Source of the DNA: Collinsella sp. BA40
Lineage (GTDB): Bacteria; Actinomycetota; Coriobacteriia; Coriobacteriales; Coriobacteriaceae
Assembly (NCBI RefSeq): GCF_008014645.1
Contig: NZ_VOWY01000001.1
Span: forward strand, 124,001-188,000
Direction: 5' to 3'
Length of the DNA: 64,000 nucleotides
The notes below the pieces were generated by a model. That model ran no database searches. It was given only the letters and a program-made list of their open reading frames with translations, and was not told the origin of the DNA. Numbering within the stretch: the stretch's first letter is position 1; every line of letters begins with the position of its first letter. The translations under genes were made by a program, and so were the position numbers. This document shows, piece after piece, positions 17,276 through 24,856 of this stretch.

Positions 17276-17850
17276 TGGTCGATATGGATATGCGTTTTAG
17301 CAACGAGGAGATTGAGCTGCTTTGTGGGGCTAAGGGCAACGTCCTCGAAGCGATTGGCTACGTGCCCGTTACAAGCGGCTTGGCATTCGGGCGTGTACGG
17401 CTCTATCTTAGCGGCGGAGCATTCGACATTGTTTCCCGCATGCACGATATCGACTATTCCGGCAATGGGGAGGTTGATGATGACGATGCCTTTCTTTCCA
17501 TCGAGCAGGGCCTAGGCAGCGTTGCCGCTTTGAGCGAGCTTTCAGGGGAGGAGATGCGCGTGGAGTGCGGCAAGGTCGTGAAGCGTGTCCTGGTGGCGCA
17601 GGATTCGGTTGATTCCTACGAGGATGGCAAGCTGACGTTCAAAACTGCCTATCCCCAGGCGGTGCTGTTTGATTTTGGAGATCAGATGATGAGCATCGAT
17701 AAACAAGCTTGCAATTGGATGATGCTTACGGTGAAGTTCGGCGAGAACGTTGATGAGTTGGTATATGACTCGGGGAAGGGCTGGGAGGTTAATTCGGATG
17801 GCTCTCCTGAGATTCGCAACGAATTCAAACGGGAAATGCTGGAGTTATAG
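17275..17850 (+). CDS. hypothetical acidic protein (191 aa), island gene
   Basis: A 191-residue acidic protein whose ATG overlaps the previous stop by one base (TAATG), with AAAGGGGAGG upstream. It has no signal peptide or membrane segment and no motif I recognise. Mid-sequence DDDDAF and many glutamates make it strongly negative, opposite to its basic partner upstream. This complementarity and the tight coupling are compatible with a two-protein complex such as toxin and immunity protein, as inference only. It ends 54 bases before a REP-like hairpin and the second copy of the 383-bp repeat. Confidence 0.6.
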   Translation: MVDMDMRFSNEEIELLCGAKGNVLEAIGYVPVTSGLAFGRVRLYLSGGAFDIVSRMHDIDYSGNGEVDDDDAFLSIEQGLGSVAALSELSGEEMRVECGKVVKRVLVAQDSVDSYEDGKLTFKTAYPQAVLFDFGDQMMSIDKQACNWMMLTVKFGENVDELVYDSGKGWEVNSDGSPEIRNEFKREMLEL

Positions 17851-17903
17851 CCAGTTATGCTCGCAAGGCTGCCATTGAATTTCTCGGGCAACCTCGAAAA
17901 GGG

Positions 17904-17923
17904 GGGACAAAATACCCCGTCCC
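17904..17923. repeat. REP-like hairpin at the island's right edge
   Basis: GGGACAAAATACCCCGTCCC, a variant of the second REP-like family, ends 11 bases before copy B of the 383-bp repeat begins. Confidence 0.75.
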
Positions 17924-17934
17924 AAAATGACCCG

Positions 17935-18187
17935 TCCCTTCACGCACGAGCCCGCGGGCGGCTGGCTGCCGAGCGAGCGCATCTCGGCCGCCGACGCGCT
18001 GCGCATCTACACCGCCGGCAGCGCCGCGGCGGCGGGTCGCGAGGACGAGCTGGGGCAGATCGCGACCGGCATGCTCGCGGACTTCGTGGCGCTCGATCGC
18101 GACATCACCGCCTGCGCACCCGACGACATCCAGCGCGCGCAGGTGCTCGCCACCTTCGTGGGCGGTCGCCAGGTATACGAGCGGTAG
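17935..18187 (+). pseudogene. 3' fragment of the YtcJ-type amidohydrolase
   Basis: An open frame equal to the last 83 codons and stop of the gene at 13153-14799. It lacks the metal-binding barrel and any ribosome-binding site, so it cannot be functional alone. It reads ATGMLADFVALD where the full gene has APGYLADFVALD; GxLADFVxLD is the more usual family form, which hints that this fragment may be the original gene end and the other the replacement. Confidence 0.85.
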
Positions 18188-18317
18188 GCCCGCCCCCTCA
18201 AATTAGCGTTCTTTTGGGACGGGGTTATTTGTCCCACCTTCTCAAATTAGGGACAGGCACCAATCTGAGAGGCGCCCCGCTCTCAGATTAGGGACAGGCA
18301 CCAATCTGAGAGGTGCC
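17935..18317 (+). repeat. 383-bp direct repeat, copy B
   Basis: Partner of 14547-14929. It includes the gene fragment and REP-like hairpins at 18216-18235, 18250-18260 and 18291-18301, and ends 28 bases before the stop of the helicase gene. Confidence 0.93.
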
Positions 18318-18344
18318 TCCTGTCGGCTATCTTGACCGGATTGC

Positions 18345-21300
18345 CTATAGCGTGAGCAGGCCCTGGTCGAAGGCGTTGGGGAAGAGGAACTTGCGACGCT
18401 TGGGGCGTCCGTGTTTATCGGTGCCCAGCACCACTTCGATGAAGCCGCCCTCTCGATCGATGTCGATGACCTCGCCGTAACCAAAGGCTTTATGGAACAC
18501 CGTGTCGCCGGGTTCGAGCGCGTCGAGCTTGGCATCGGTCACTGCAGGCGGCTCGTGCCAGTCGAGTTTGCGCTCCTCCGGATATCCGGCGAGCCACCAG
18601 CCTGCGCGGCCTCTCGTAGCCTGGCTGCCGCGGAAGGTGAACTCGAAGCGGGCCCCGCGCTCGGCGAGGGCCGTCATCGCGTCGTCGAGCTCGCCGCCGC
18701 CGATCACCCAGAGGTTGCCTCGGTTCGTCTCGCGAAGATCGGTGTAGGTGAGTCCGCGCTCCTCGAGCGCTTCCACGACCCAGTCCCGCCTCGCGCCGTG
18801 CGCCGCCTCAGCGCCATGGGCCGCTGCGTCACTTGAGGCGGGGGCGCCGTGGGATGCCGTGACACCGTGCGGGCGCGCATCCACGCCAGCGCTGCCGGCC
18901 GAGGACGTTGCGGCACGCACGTGCGCGGCGGCGCCGGGTCCATGGACGGGACGGGACGGAGCGGCAGGTCTAGCGGCACCGCTTCGAGGTCGATTGCGCT
19001 CCTCTGTAGACTCGTTGCCCGCAGCCGCCCTCACCAGTCGTCCGGTCTCGTCCAACAGCGTGTCCTGGCGGGCCATCTCCTCGAAGTCCTCTTTGGTCAG
19101 GGAGGTGTCGAACAGGCCCACGCGCGCGTCGTAGCTGTGCTTCTCGATGCCGGTGTAGGAAAGGCTGGCGTCCTCATAGCGGCGGAACTTGTACACCGCG
19201 TCGTTCATCACGGAATCGCGGAACACCCCGAGCGACACCAGCAGCTCGAAGTCCTTCACCGAGAGGCCCGTGACCTTCTTGAGCAGGCCGGGTTCCAGCT
19301 GCGTGATGACCTCTTTCAGGCTCTGCTCGCGGTAATCGGTGAGGTACATGAACACGGGGATGCGCGTGGCGAACTTGATCAGCTTCTCCTGGATCTGCTT
19401 GCGCTTGCTCTTGAATTCTTTCTCCTCTTCGGAGAGCTCCTTCTTCTCCTTCTTGCTAAGCTCGCCGCCCTCCTTCTTGACCTTCTTGACGTGCTCGGAC
19501 TTGTTGATGATGGTCTCGATGTCGTCGTTCAGGCTGCGGAAGCCCTCGATATTGCTGAGGGCGCGCATGGCCTCGGCGTTGTCGAGCAGACGGCGCAGCG
19601 TGTCGTTGTCCACGTTGACCAAAAGCGCGCTCTCCCAGCGGCGCGCCAGCAGCGTGGCCGAGGTGCCCGCCATGGCGATGTCCAGGATGTCCGCGGCGTT
19701 CACCTCGCGCATGGCGCTGCCGTCGTAGGCGAGCACGGGCAGGAACTTGATGAAGTCCGCGACCTTCTTCTCGGGGTTGGGCTCGTCCACGGAGAGCTGG
19801 CAGCTGTAATCGGACACCATGGCCAGCGCGCGGTCGAGCGCGAAGTCGAAGACGTAGCATTCCTGCTTGATGACCTGCGTGCGGCCGTCCTCGTCCTTGG
19901 CGGTCCAAGGGCTCTGCACGCGGAAGGCGGTTTGGAAGTACGTCTCGGGGCTCTTGAGGTTGCGCAGCATGAACACGCCGGTCCACGGGCGGATGGTGAC
20001 GCCGGTGGTGAGCTTGCCGCACGACAGGGTGATGGTCTTGGTGGTCAACGGGTTGCCCATGGCGCGGCGCACGGGATCGACGGCCTCAAGGCCGATACCC
20101 GCGTCGGAGCCCGCCGCTATCAGCACCCGGTAATCGTGGTAAAACGCGTTTTGCCGTTCGGCCAGCAGGTTCGCCATGGCGTGGCACGATGCCACGTTGG
20201 GCAGGAACCACAGGGTGTGCGTGAGGTTGGCGAGCAGCGCCGCGTGGCTGAAGGGCAGCACCGGCTTCTGCGCGCCCATCTTGAGCTCGTCGGTGGTGGT
20301 CTCGGCCAGCGCTCCGCGGATCAGGTCGAGCCATTTCTGCACGTAGTCCTTGTATTTAAACTGCGCCTCGGCGCCCTCGCCGGTGGCGGAGAAGAACACG
20401 TTGAGGTCGAACTCGTCGAATTCTCCCGCGCGCGCCACGCGGGTGATGGAGTCGGGCACCTTGTAGGTCATGAGGACCATGCGGGGGAGGGCCTCGTACG
20501 GATTCGGCGTAAACGGGTGCGACCGCGCCCAGTCCTGCTTAGCCTGCTGTTCGTCGGAGTAGGTCCAGTTGAAGATCTGGTCCTCGATGAACTCGCCGGA
20601 GGTGAGCGCGCGGAAGGGCGTTCCAGAGAGGTAGAGGTAGCGGTCTGCCTGAATGGGCAGCCAGGTCTCGTCGAGGCTGTTGCCCGTGGATGCCGCGTCC
20701 ACCTCCTTTTCGGTGGATTCGACGACGTCGTCCTCGTCTGCCGGCTTGGCGAAGAGCTTTTGAGCGCTGTCGCGCCAGGCGCCGAAGTGGTATTCATCGA
20801 AGGCGACGAGGTCCCAGTGCTCCAGGTGGACCCACTCGTTGCGCGGTTTGATGGCGCCGGTGGCGCGGTCCACGCCCAGGAAGTCCTGGAACGAGCCGAA
20901 GCATACGATGGGGCGCGCGGGGTCGCACTCCTCGTAGGCCATGGCGCCGCGCGAGACGAACTGCCAGCCCTCGAAGTCGATATGGCTCTCCAGGTCCTCG
21001 CGCCACGCGTCCTCGACGGCCGGCTTGAAGGTGAGCACGAGCACGCGCTTCATGTTCATGCGGCGGGCGAGCTGGTAGGTGGCGAAGGTCTTGCCGAATC
21101 GCATCTTGGCGTTCCAGAGGAACTTGGGCACGCTGCGGTTGCCCGGCTGCTCGCAGGCGCGGAAGTACGCCTCCGTCTTGTTGACGGCATCGAGCTGCTC
21201 GGGGCGCATGGCGAAGTCCTCGGTGCGCTCGCGTTCGTAGCTGGTGCGGTCGCGGACCTGCAGCCATGCGTTGCGCACGTCGGCGGGCGTGCAGCGGAAC

Positions 21301-21590
21301 CACTCGCCGTTGGGATTATCGAAGCCCATTTGCCTGAGGCGCTTATGGACCGCGTGGTCCATGAAGGAGGAGCCGTCCGTGCGCATGGCGCTTTCGGCGA
21401 ACATGATCTCGTAGGGCTTGCCCTCGTCCGGCTGGATGACGGGGAACTGCTGCGCCACGCGTCGTTCAACGTCGATTTCCGTATAGCCGACCTTGAGGAA
21501 ATGCGCGTGGTCCGGATTCTTGTCGCGATACGCGTAGATGGAAGGGCGGACCTCCGGACGCGCGGGGAAGAAGGTGCGGGATGCTGCCAC
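18345..21590 (-). CDS. GIY-YIG/DEAD-box helicase restriction-type protein
   Basis: A 1081-residue multidomain protein starting at GTG 21590. Residues 15-110 look like a T5orf172/GIY-YIG-type nuclease (IYAYRD, FLKVGYTEIDVERRV, DHAVHKRLRQMG, GEWFRC). Next is an SF2 helicase core: MRFGKT Walker A at 163-168, DEYH at 265-268, SGTPFRAL motif III, and TTGVTIRPW with FQTAFRVQSP as late motifs. A lysine/glutamate-rich coiled segment follows near residue 690. After an alanine/histidine-rich linker (about 880-940), the C-terminus has a WVIGGGELDDAM...GRAGWW module and a PcrA-tail-like Tudor domain (GDTVFHKAFGYGEVIDID). It follows the methyltransferase gene by nine bases. A restriction or anti-phage effector is the likeliest role. 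Confidence 0.82.
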   Translation of the reverse strand: MAASRTFFPARPEVRPSIYAYRDKNPDHAHFLKVGYTEIDVERRVAQQFPVIQPDEGKPYEIMFAESAMRTDGSSFMDHAVHKRLRQMGFDNPNGEWFRCTPADVRNAWLQVRDRTSYERERTEDFAMRPEQLDAVNKTEAYFRACEQPGNRSVPKFLWNAKMRFGKTFATYQLARRMNMKRVLVLTFKPAVEDAWREDLESHIDFEGWQFVSRGAMAYEECDPARPIVCFGSFQDFLGVDRATGAIKPRNEWVHLEHWDLVAFDEYHFGAWRDSAQKLFAKPADEDDVVESTEKEVDAASTGNSLDETWLPIQADRYLYLSGTPFRALTSGEFIEDQIFNWTYSDEQQAKQDWARSHPFTPNPYEALPRMVLMTYKVPDSITRVARAGEFDEFDLNVFFSATGEGAEAQFKYKDYVQKWLDLIRGALAETTTDELKMGAQKPVLPFSHAALLANLTHTLWFLPNVASCHAMANLLAERQNAFYHDYRVLIAAGSDAGIGLEAVDPVRRAMGNPLTTKTITLSCGKLTTGVTIRPWTGVFMLRNLKSPETYFQTAFRVQSPWTAKDEDGRTQVIKQECYVFDFALDRALAMVSDYSCQLSVDEPNPEKKVADFIKFLPVLAYDGSAMREVNAADILDIAMAGTSATLLARRWESALLVNVDNDTLRRLLDNAEAMRALSNIEGFRSLNDDIETIINKSEHVKKVKKEGGELSKKEKKELSEEEKEFKSKRKQIQEKLIKFATRIPVFMYLTDYREQSLKEVITQLEPGLLKKVTGLSVKDFELLVSLGVFRDSVMNDAVYKFRRYEDASLSYTGIEKHSYDARVGLFDTSLTKEDFEEMARQDTLLDETGRLVRAAAGNESTEERNRPRSGAARPAAPSRPVHGPGAAAHVRAATSSAGSAGVDARPHGVTASHGAPASSDAAAHGAEAAHGARRDWVVEALEERGLTYTDLRETNRGNLWVIGGGELDDAMTALAERGARFEFTFRGSQATRGRAGWWLAGYPEERKLDWHEPPAVTDAKLDALEPGDTVFHKAFGYGEVIDIDREGGFIEVVLGTDKHGRPKRRKFLFPNAFDQGLLTL

Positions 21591-21599
21591 GATAGGCTC

Positions 21600-23144
21600 C
21601 TAAATCATTTCAGGAATGGCGTCAAGAACCGCCTGCCTCTCATTGGCAGACAGGCTATATTTCTCAAAGAGGTCTTCGTCCTTCCAGGGGCGTGACCAGT
21701 TTTGGCAGGGGACAAATTCGAATGATTTTGGTGCCATGTCTTGAGTGGATGTTCGTGTCGCAACTAGATATCTGACGAATCTTGTTTTGAGATAGGTCAC
21801 GATGTTTTCAGCTGTTTCTCTGTCCTCACCAAGAACAATAACGTTGTAGGTGTTGGAGCTGCAGCTTCCAGGCTCGCTGATTTTTGGGTTGCCGAGAATC
21901 GAGCTGTTGGGATTCCCGGCTCGAGGAATCAGGACTTTATATAAGTCAATTGCTTGTTGGTTTCGCGTGATATTTTTCGGCTGAATCCAACATGTCCCGT
22001 GGGCTACATAAACTTTTATGCAATAGTTCTCGGTTTGAGTTTTTCTAACAGGGTAGCTCGACGCGCCATCGGCGGTTTGAAGTGTTCCCGTTTCGCCATT
22101 CCAGATAATCCTGGTATGGAAACCAAAAAATCGTCCTGCATTCATTAGTGCGGACATTGGCTCTTCATTAAGCTGTTTCACCTTGTTGAGTACGGAGATT
22201 TGCGTTGTGCTTCGGATAAAGGTGCTCATTCCGGGCTCAAGAAGCGGGCGCGTGCAGGAGGTTGTTTCGTTCCCATTGTGGGAGAAAATGGTGCAGAGGC
22301 CCTCCGAATCGCGCTCGCGGAGGAAGTAGCAGACTCCACCTTTGATCTCTACGCCAGGAAAGCAATCTGAGGCATTTGGATAATCATGCAGGATTCGAAT
22401 GTGGCGGTCATTCAGCATTTCTGATCTGAATGAATCGAGCCCTCTGCCTCCCACAAACCATCGAGCGGGAATAATCATTGCCAGGAATCTGGGCGATAGC
22501 TTTTTGGCCTGCTCGACAAACTTTTGATAAATGGGCATAGCCGATGCGCTGTTGCCACCATCACTCAACTGGTACGGCGGGTTACCGACGATCACGTCGA
22601 ACTTCATATTCAAAATCCTTTCCGGATCGTCGGCGTGAATGAATTCGTACGCATGGGTTTCGAGCGCGGCGTCGCGGTCGTATTCGGCGTTGCTCGCGCC
22701 GCAGTATTTGCAGCGGTTGTTCAACCATGTGTGCTGGATGGTGCGGTGGCGCACGTTGCCCTCGGAGCTGTCGAATTCCACAACGCTGAAGCGCCCGTTG
22801 GGAAACTTGCTGCAATACAGGCTGCGGCGCGCCAGCAGGCTCGTGAGCTCGGTGATGGCGATGCCGTAGAGCTGCTCGTGCATGATGTGGTCGACGCGTT
22901 CCTGCAGGTCGGGATATACGTGCTCGAGCCCCTTGATGAAGCGCTTGGCGGCTTCGCGCAAAAACACGCCCGATTTGCAGCAGGGGTCCAAGATCTTGAT
23001 GGTGGGGTCGCTCCAGATCTCGGATGGCAGCATGTCCAGCACGTCGTTGGCGAGCTCCGGCGGCGTGAAGACCTCGTCGTTGCTCAGATTGGCCAGACAG
23101 GTCAAGACGTCCGGGTTGTACGCCTTCTCGAGCAGGCTAGCCAT
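21600..23144 (-). CDS. Eco57I-type adenine-N6 DNA methyltransferase with mosaic recognition domain
   Basis: A 514-residue protein. SAM-binding motif I is DPCCKSGVFL at 53-62 and the catalytic motif IV is NPPYQLSDGG from N188, so this is an N6-adenine methyltransferase of the gamma/Eco57I class. Residues after about 195 should form the target-recognition region. The DNA for that part (21600-22560) is markedly lower in G+C than the catalytic part (one 60-base line counted 42% against 60%), suggesting replacement by recombination. GGGAGGTG supports the ATG. It overlaps the upstream methyltransferase-like gene by eight bases and precedes the helicase, so the three act as one operon. Confidence 0.87.
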   Translation of the reverse strand: MASLLEKAYNPDVLTCLANLSNDEVFTPPELANDVLDMLPSEIWSDPTIKILDPCCKSGVFLREAAKRFIKGLEHVYPDLQERVDHIMHEQLYGIAITELTSLLARRSLYCSKFPNGRFSVVEFDSSEGNVRHRTIQHTWLNNRCKYCGASNAEYDRDAALETHAYEFIHADDPERILNMKFDVIVGNPPYQLSDGGNSASAMPIYQKFVEQAKKLSPRFLAMIIPARWFVGGRGLDSFRSEMLNDRHIRILHDYPNASDCFPGVEIKGGVCYFLRERDSEGLCTIFSHNGNETTSCTRPLLEPGMSTFIRSTTQISVLNKVKQLNEEPMSALMNAGRFFGFHTRIIWNGETGTLQTADGASSYPVRKTQTENYCIKVYVAHGTCWIQPKNITRNQQAIDLYKVLIPRAGNPNSSILGNPKISEPGSCSSNTYNVIVLGEDRETAENIVTYLKTRFVRYLVATRTSTQDMAPKSFEFVPCQNWSRPWKDEDLFEKYSLSANERQAVLDAIPEMI

Positions 23145-23835
23145 AGCGCTGCACCTCCCAGTAGTTGGTGAGGGGGTATTCCTTTATGGCAGAGGGGATG
23201 TACGCGTTGATCTCGGTGTCGTACTCCCAATCGGTATGAGCGCGGACTCCATCGGCCCCCGCGTCGTCGAGCGCGAAGAGCGAGAGGGTCTCGCCTTTGG
23301 CGGTGTTGCCGTCCAGCAGCTCGCTTAGCAGGAAGTCGCGGCGTTTGACCTTGTCGCCGGTCACGAGCGACCACTCGGCAAAGGTGATGGGGTCGCCGTT
23401 GGAATCCTTGAGGGTGAGGGCGTCGCCGCACAGGATGTTCTGATGCAGCAGGTAGCGGACCGCTTCGAGGAATAACGCATCCGGTTTCTTGATGGCCCGC
23501 TTCGCCTCGGCTTCGACGATTCCGTACAGGCGCTCGCGGCATTCCTCGGCGTTGTCCTCCAGGATGTCCACGCCGTACAGGCTGCTCACGGCCACGAAGG
23601 CGTAGCGCATGTAGTCGTCCGGGCTTTTCTTGTACTGCTGCGCCACCACGGCGAGCTTGCGGCGCAGGACTTCGGCTAAGAAATTACCGTTTCCGCAGGC
23701 AGGCTCCAAGAAGCGCGACTCGATGCGCTCCGTCTCCTGCTTGACCATGTCGAGCATCGCGTTGACTTCGCGTTCGTTGGTGAAGACCTCTCCGTGCTCC
23801 TGCACTCTCTTGCGAGATTTGACTTGCTGAGCCAT
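23137..23835 (-). CDS. methyltransferase-like subunit with motif I but no motif IV
   Basis: A 232-residue protein. VFTNEREVNAMLDMV and LEPACGNGNFL (residues 43-53) form the SAM-binding start typical of N-6 DNA methylases, and NILCGDALTLKD matches the following acidic motif. The catalytic (D/N)PP(Y/F) box is absent: the expected region reads TFAEWSLVTGDKVKRRDFLL. It is therefore probably a partner or specificity subunit for the complete methyltransferase encoded next to it, not an independent enzyme. The ATG at 23835 is preferred over an upstream codon at 23913 because the latter would run through the operator-like repeats. It is the first gene of the leftward restriction operon. Confidence 0.8.
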   Translation of the reverse strand: MAQQVKSRKRVQEHGEVFTNEREVNAMLDMVKQETERIESRFLEPACGNGNFLAEVLRRKLAVVAQQYKKSPDDYMRYAFVAVSSLYGVDILEDNAEECRERLYGIVEAEAKRAIKKPDALFLEAVRYLLHQNILCGDALTLKDSNGDPITFAEWSLVTGDKVKRRDFLLSELLDGNTAKGETLSLFALDDAGADGVRAHTDWEYDTEINAYIPSAIKEYPLTNYWEVQRYG

Positions 23836-23847
23836 AGAGAAAGTCCC

Positions 23848-23918
23848 GTCGACTGTGTGGAATATAAACCACAACAGTGTAACGCGAAACCTTAAATTGT
23901 CGACTATAAACAACAGTG
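23848..23918. promoter_or_regulatory. paired operator-like repeats and divergent promoter of the restriction operon
   Basis: GTCGACT followed by ATAAAC and ACAACAGTG occurs twice: 23848-23879 (with a short insertion) and 23899-23918. A rightward promoter TTGTCG (23898-23903), 17-base spacer, TATTCT (23921-23926) overlaps the second copy. Such paired sites between methylase and XRE regulator genes are typical of C-protein control. Confidence 0.65.
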
Positions 23919-23948
23919 CGTATTCTGCATGTCAATACGATTGCTGAT

Positions 23949-24239
23949 ATGAAGGCAGATGACGCATACATATCTATTTACAAGGCGATCGGCGTCAACG
24001 CCGCTCGCCTACGGAGCCAGCAGAATCGCTCTCAAACTTTTGTTGCCGAGCGCGCTGGCATCGATAGGTCTGCCTTAAACAGATTTGAAAGCGGAAAATA
24101 CAACCCCTCGATCGAGTGGCTGTGCAAGCTGGCGGACGGGTTGGGCGTTCCCGTGGTCGAGTTCTTTTCGGGATTGGAGGTTGCCGCTCCGGGCGACATC
24201 GCCAGGGCTGGTGCGTGCGGTACCGCGAAAAGGGAGTAG
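23949..24239 (+). CDS. XRE-family HTH regulator (C-protein-like)
   Basis: A 96-residue protein with a Cro/C1-type helix-turn-helix: VNAARLRSQQNRSQTFVAERAGIDRSALNRFESGKYNPSIEWLCKLADGLGV is classic for the family (quoted as a span, residues about 18-69). Size and position, divergent from the methyltransferase genes, match controller proteins that delay restriction until methylation is established. The ATG at 23949 has no clear ribosome-binding site and follows the predicted transcription start by about 16 bases, so the mRNA has a very short leader, as in other C genes. A GTG start at 23916 would overlap the -10 region. Confidence 0.82.
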   Translation: MKADDAYISIYKAIGVNAARLRSQQNRSQTFVAERAGIDRSALNRFESGKYNPSIEWLCKLADGLGVPVVEFFSGLEVAAPGDIARAGACGTAKRE

Positions 24240-24399
24240 GGTATCCGGGCTTTTGACCTGCTGGTCGATTTTCGCTTCACGTTGCGCGGCGTCCGAGCGT
24301 GACGCCCCGACCAGGCTTTGGCATCGGGCACGTTTCTGTCGTGCGGCCTCGCGCTACCGCGAGAAGGTGCTTGGAGCGAGCTTGTTTTCGCTGCGGCGA

Positions 24400-24520
24400 G
24401 CAAATGTACGATTTTATTGCCTTGCGCCGAGTATAGAGAAAGCGGCAATGCGTCTACCTGCGGTTTTACGAGGCGATATCCACGTATACTCGGTGCTCTT
24501 CGAAATAATCGTACATTTGC
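24400..24520. repeat. 121-bp symmetric palindromic element
   Basis: Outer arms GCAAATGTACGATT (24400-24413) and its complement (24507-24520), inner arms CCGAGTATA (24427-24435) and TATACTCGG (24485-24493), each separated by exactly 13 bases on both sides. It lies in the 370-base gene-free stretch 24240-24610 between the XRE gene and a small zinc-ribbon gene. It may be a MITE-like insertion or a structured RNA. Confidence 0.7.
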
Positions 24521-24610
24521 GCGCCATTCCTCGTGTAACAAGGGGCGCGCCGCCGGCCTGCGGGGCCACAGGGGCTGCCCGCCGTGGAACGGAGCGCATG
24601 CCTCGCGTCG

Positions 24611-24856
24611 CTATTGGTCGGCGAACCTCAGGCAGCCCTCGTTGATGAACCACTCGAGGTGGCCGCAATCTTCGCAGATGAGCGCGACGGCGCTCTCGTT
24701 GAAGCAGTCGAGGTCCATGGCGCTCATAAGCGCCGTGTTGAGCTGCGCCTCGCGTTTTTTGAAGCGATCGCATCCGCAATGCGAGCAGGTGACGAGCTTT
24801 CCCGCGGCGGTGTAGCTCTCGGGTCCATCCGACTTTCCAAATCCAAAGAAGCCCAT
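24611..24856 (-). CDS. small zinc-ribbon protein (81 aa)
   Basis: An 81-residue protein beginning MGFFGFGKSDG, with cysteine pairs in TCSHCGCDRF and ALICEDCGHLEWF that form a probable zinc ribbon. Similar short proteins of unknown role occur widely as hypothetical zinc-binding proteins; DNA, RNA or redox roles are all possible. GGAAAGGA lies before the ATG, and TACAAT on the minus strand near 24902-24907 is a possible -10. It is a single-gene unit facing the restriction operon's regulator. Confidence 0.65.
   Translation of the reverse strand: MGFFGFGKSDGPESYTAAGKLVTCSHCGCDRFKKREAQLNTALMSAMDLDCFNESAVALICEDCGHLEWFINEGCLRFADQ

Noticed and set aside
18849-21695. A 948-codon open frame antisense to the helicase gene
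   Set aside because: The sense strand has complete helicase motifs; the antisense product is low complexity.
24240-24645. An open frame spanning the 121-bp palindromic element
   Set aside because: It crosses both arms of the inverted repeat, lacks a ribosome site and has a cysteine/arginine-rich product typical of shadow frames.
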